A DNA stretch of 64,000 nucleotides, from assembly GCA_028554795.2 (NCBI GenBank), contig CM068830.1, positions 45,082,837-45,146,836 of the forward strand, in the 5' to 3' direction. Positions within the stretch are counted from its first letter, which is position 1, and each line of letters begins with the position of its first letter. This document shows positions 60,640 through 64,000 of this stretch, piece by piece. This DNA comes from Sinohyriopsis cumingii (taxonomy: Eukaryota; Mollusca; Bivalvia; Unionida; Unionidae). A program made the translations under genes and the position numbers. The notes beneath the pieces were generated by a model. The model saw nothing but the letters and a program-made list of their open reading frames with translations, was not told where the DNA came from and did not search any database.

Positions 60640-61499
60640 CATGTCAATAATTGTGAGCGCCAGCTGCTTACGTTAATAAAGACAATTATTGTCCTAATAA
60701 ATGTATAGTTTCTTGAGGGGTTTATTCCAGAGCCTATCCGACTTAAGGACAAAGCTAAATGTTGCCTGCACAAACATTGAGTAAATATACTTCTTACGCT
60801 AATAGTTTCCAACATTTTTCTTGTTCAAAAATGAGCAAAAAAATGAAGACCCATTCGGACTACCACGGCTATTTCTGCGAGAGAACTAAAAATGCATCGG
60901 ATGTGTGTAAGCTTAGTGGAAATGTTTCACAAAAAAGAAACCGTATTAGACTGACCAAGACCTAACGAATAATAAAGTAGCTCGATGCATTCGCACCTTC
61001 CCGGTTAATCCGTTTCTCGTAAAATGTCTAGTTGGTTCTAATTAGGTATCTGCATCATTCAGAATATCACCGTCTCCTCCTATGCGAGTCGAATAAATTT
61101 TCTCTACGATTTGTTTGAAAAGGCCGAGGATATTCCGATTAATATCAGCATACATTCGAGGTATGATCCGTAGAACTTGAGTTCTATGCGATTAATCTTG
61201 TATATTGTGGATGTTGTACTAATACACAACTTGCGACCAAAGTATACATTTATAAAGTGTACTTTCTTTCTCAGTTTAACTAAAAATCAATTGCGTATAT
61301 TCAACACTCTCATATTACTATTGTATATATTGCGGGTATATACATTATCAAATGTGATTGACAAGTGAATTTATACGATGCATGAAGTCATATAGACATA
61401 ATGAATAAAATAATATATACCGGTTTAAATACGTCTTCGTTTTCAGGTGCAATAGAAAGGGTCAAGTTTGGTGCTCTCATGCTATTAAGTTTTAGTTAA

Positions 61500-64000
<2,501 letters not shown>

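Noticed and set aside
60759..60965. 68-codon open frame after the SINE
   Set aside because: The equivalent stretch near 31,200-31,410 contains a stop and an indel; probably non-coding unit sequence.

Overview
This window is animal nuclear DNA, AT-rich and packed with long (AT)n, (CT)n, (CA)n and (GATA)n microsatellites. It carries tRNA-headed SINEs whose bodies resemble the SINEs common in molluscs, so a lophotrochozoan, probably a bivalve mollusc, is the best guess (inference). Nothing supports a bacterial or free viral contig: coding density outside 41-57.7 kb is very low, and the only clear host genes are repeated copies of one small family.

Host part (1-41,012 and 57,689-64,000). It is a tandem array of large, diverged duplication units, each carrying a gene for a CD225/dispanin (IFITM-type) two-pass membrane protein with a roughly 185-residue N-terminal extension. 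Three copies are open (18,514-19,287; 28,252-29,028; 58,253-59,026) and a fourth is a broken fragment at the left edge (1-397). Paralogous blocks are: about 3.15-11.17 kb with 33.10-39.37 kb; 12.8-13.6 plus 16.9-22.6 kb with 25.9-31.9 kb and with 39.27-41.01 plus 57.69-61.5 kb; and, more diverged, 1-2.9 kb with 19-22.6 kb. Mobile DNA distinguishes the units: a 3.3-kb LTR-type non-autonomous element is only in the first full unit, a tRNA-derived SINE is only in the second and third, and a large virus-like element is only in the third. A degenerate LINE reverse transcriptase lies at 22.6-23.4 kb.

Virus-like element (41,013-57,688; 16,676 bp). This is a complete Polinton/Maverick-like (adintovirus-like) integrated DNA virus. 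It has 148-bp terminal inverted repeats (4 mismatches by eye) and a 5-bp (possibly 6-bp) target duplication. The paralogous units at about 27,690 and 17,940 keep the uninterrupted target sequence, so both ends are certain. The left half, all on +, is the virion module: a coiled-coil/core protein, a small basic minor virion protein, a double-jelly-roll-type major capsid protein, an Ala-rich membrane-active-type protein, an adenain-like protease, a fibre-like protein, a two-TM protein and a second capsid (penton-like) protein. The middle (48.3-50.7 kb) is a control-region-like stretch with direct repeats, a four-way cloverleaf, four short inverted-end repeats and a tRNA-like element. The right half encodes an HNH nuclease, two paralogous Cys-rich proteins, a very large replication protein (family B DNA polymerase, SF1 helicase and HNH-like domain in one reading path), an rve integrase, a DUF5679-like/phospholipase A2 protein and an A32-like packaging ATPase.

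Many viral genes are broken: in-frame TAA codons in the capsid, protease, replication and one Cys-rich gene, and frameshifts in the core, two-TM, penton-like, replication and integrase genes. The ATPase, PLA2, fibre and HNH genes remain open. The copy is therefore a recent but decaying endogenous virus that landed about 300 bp upstream of the predicted 5' exon of a gene from an antiviral-type family.
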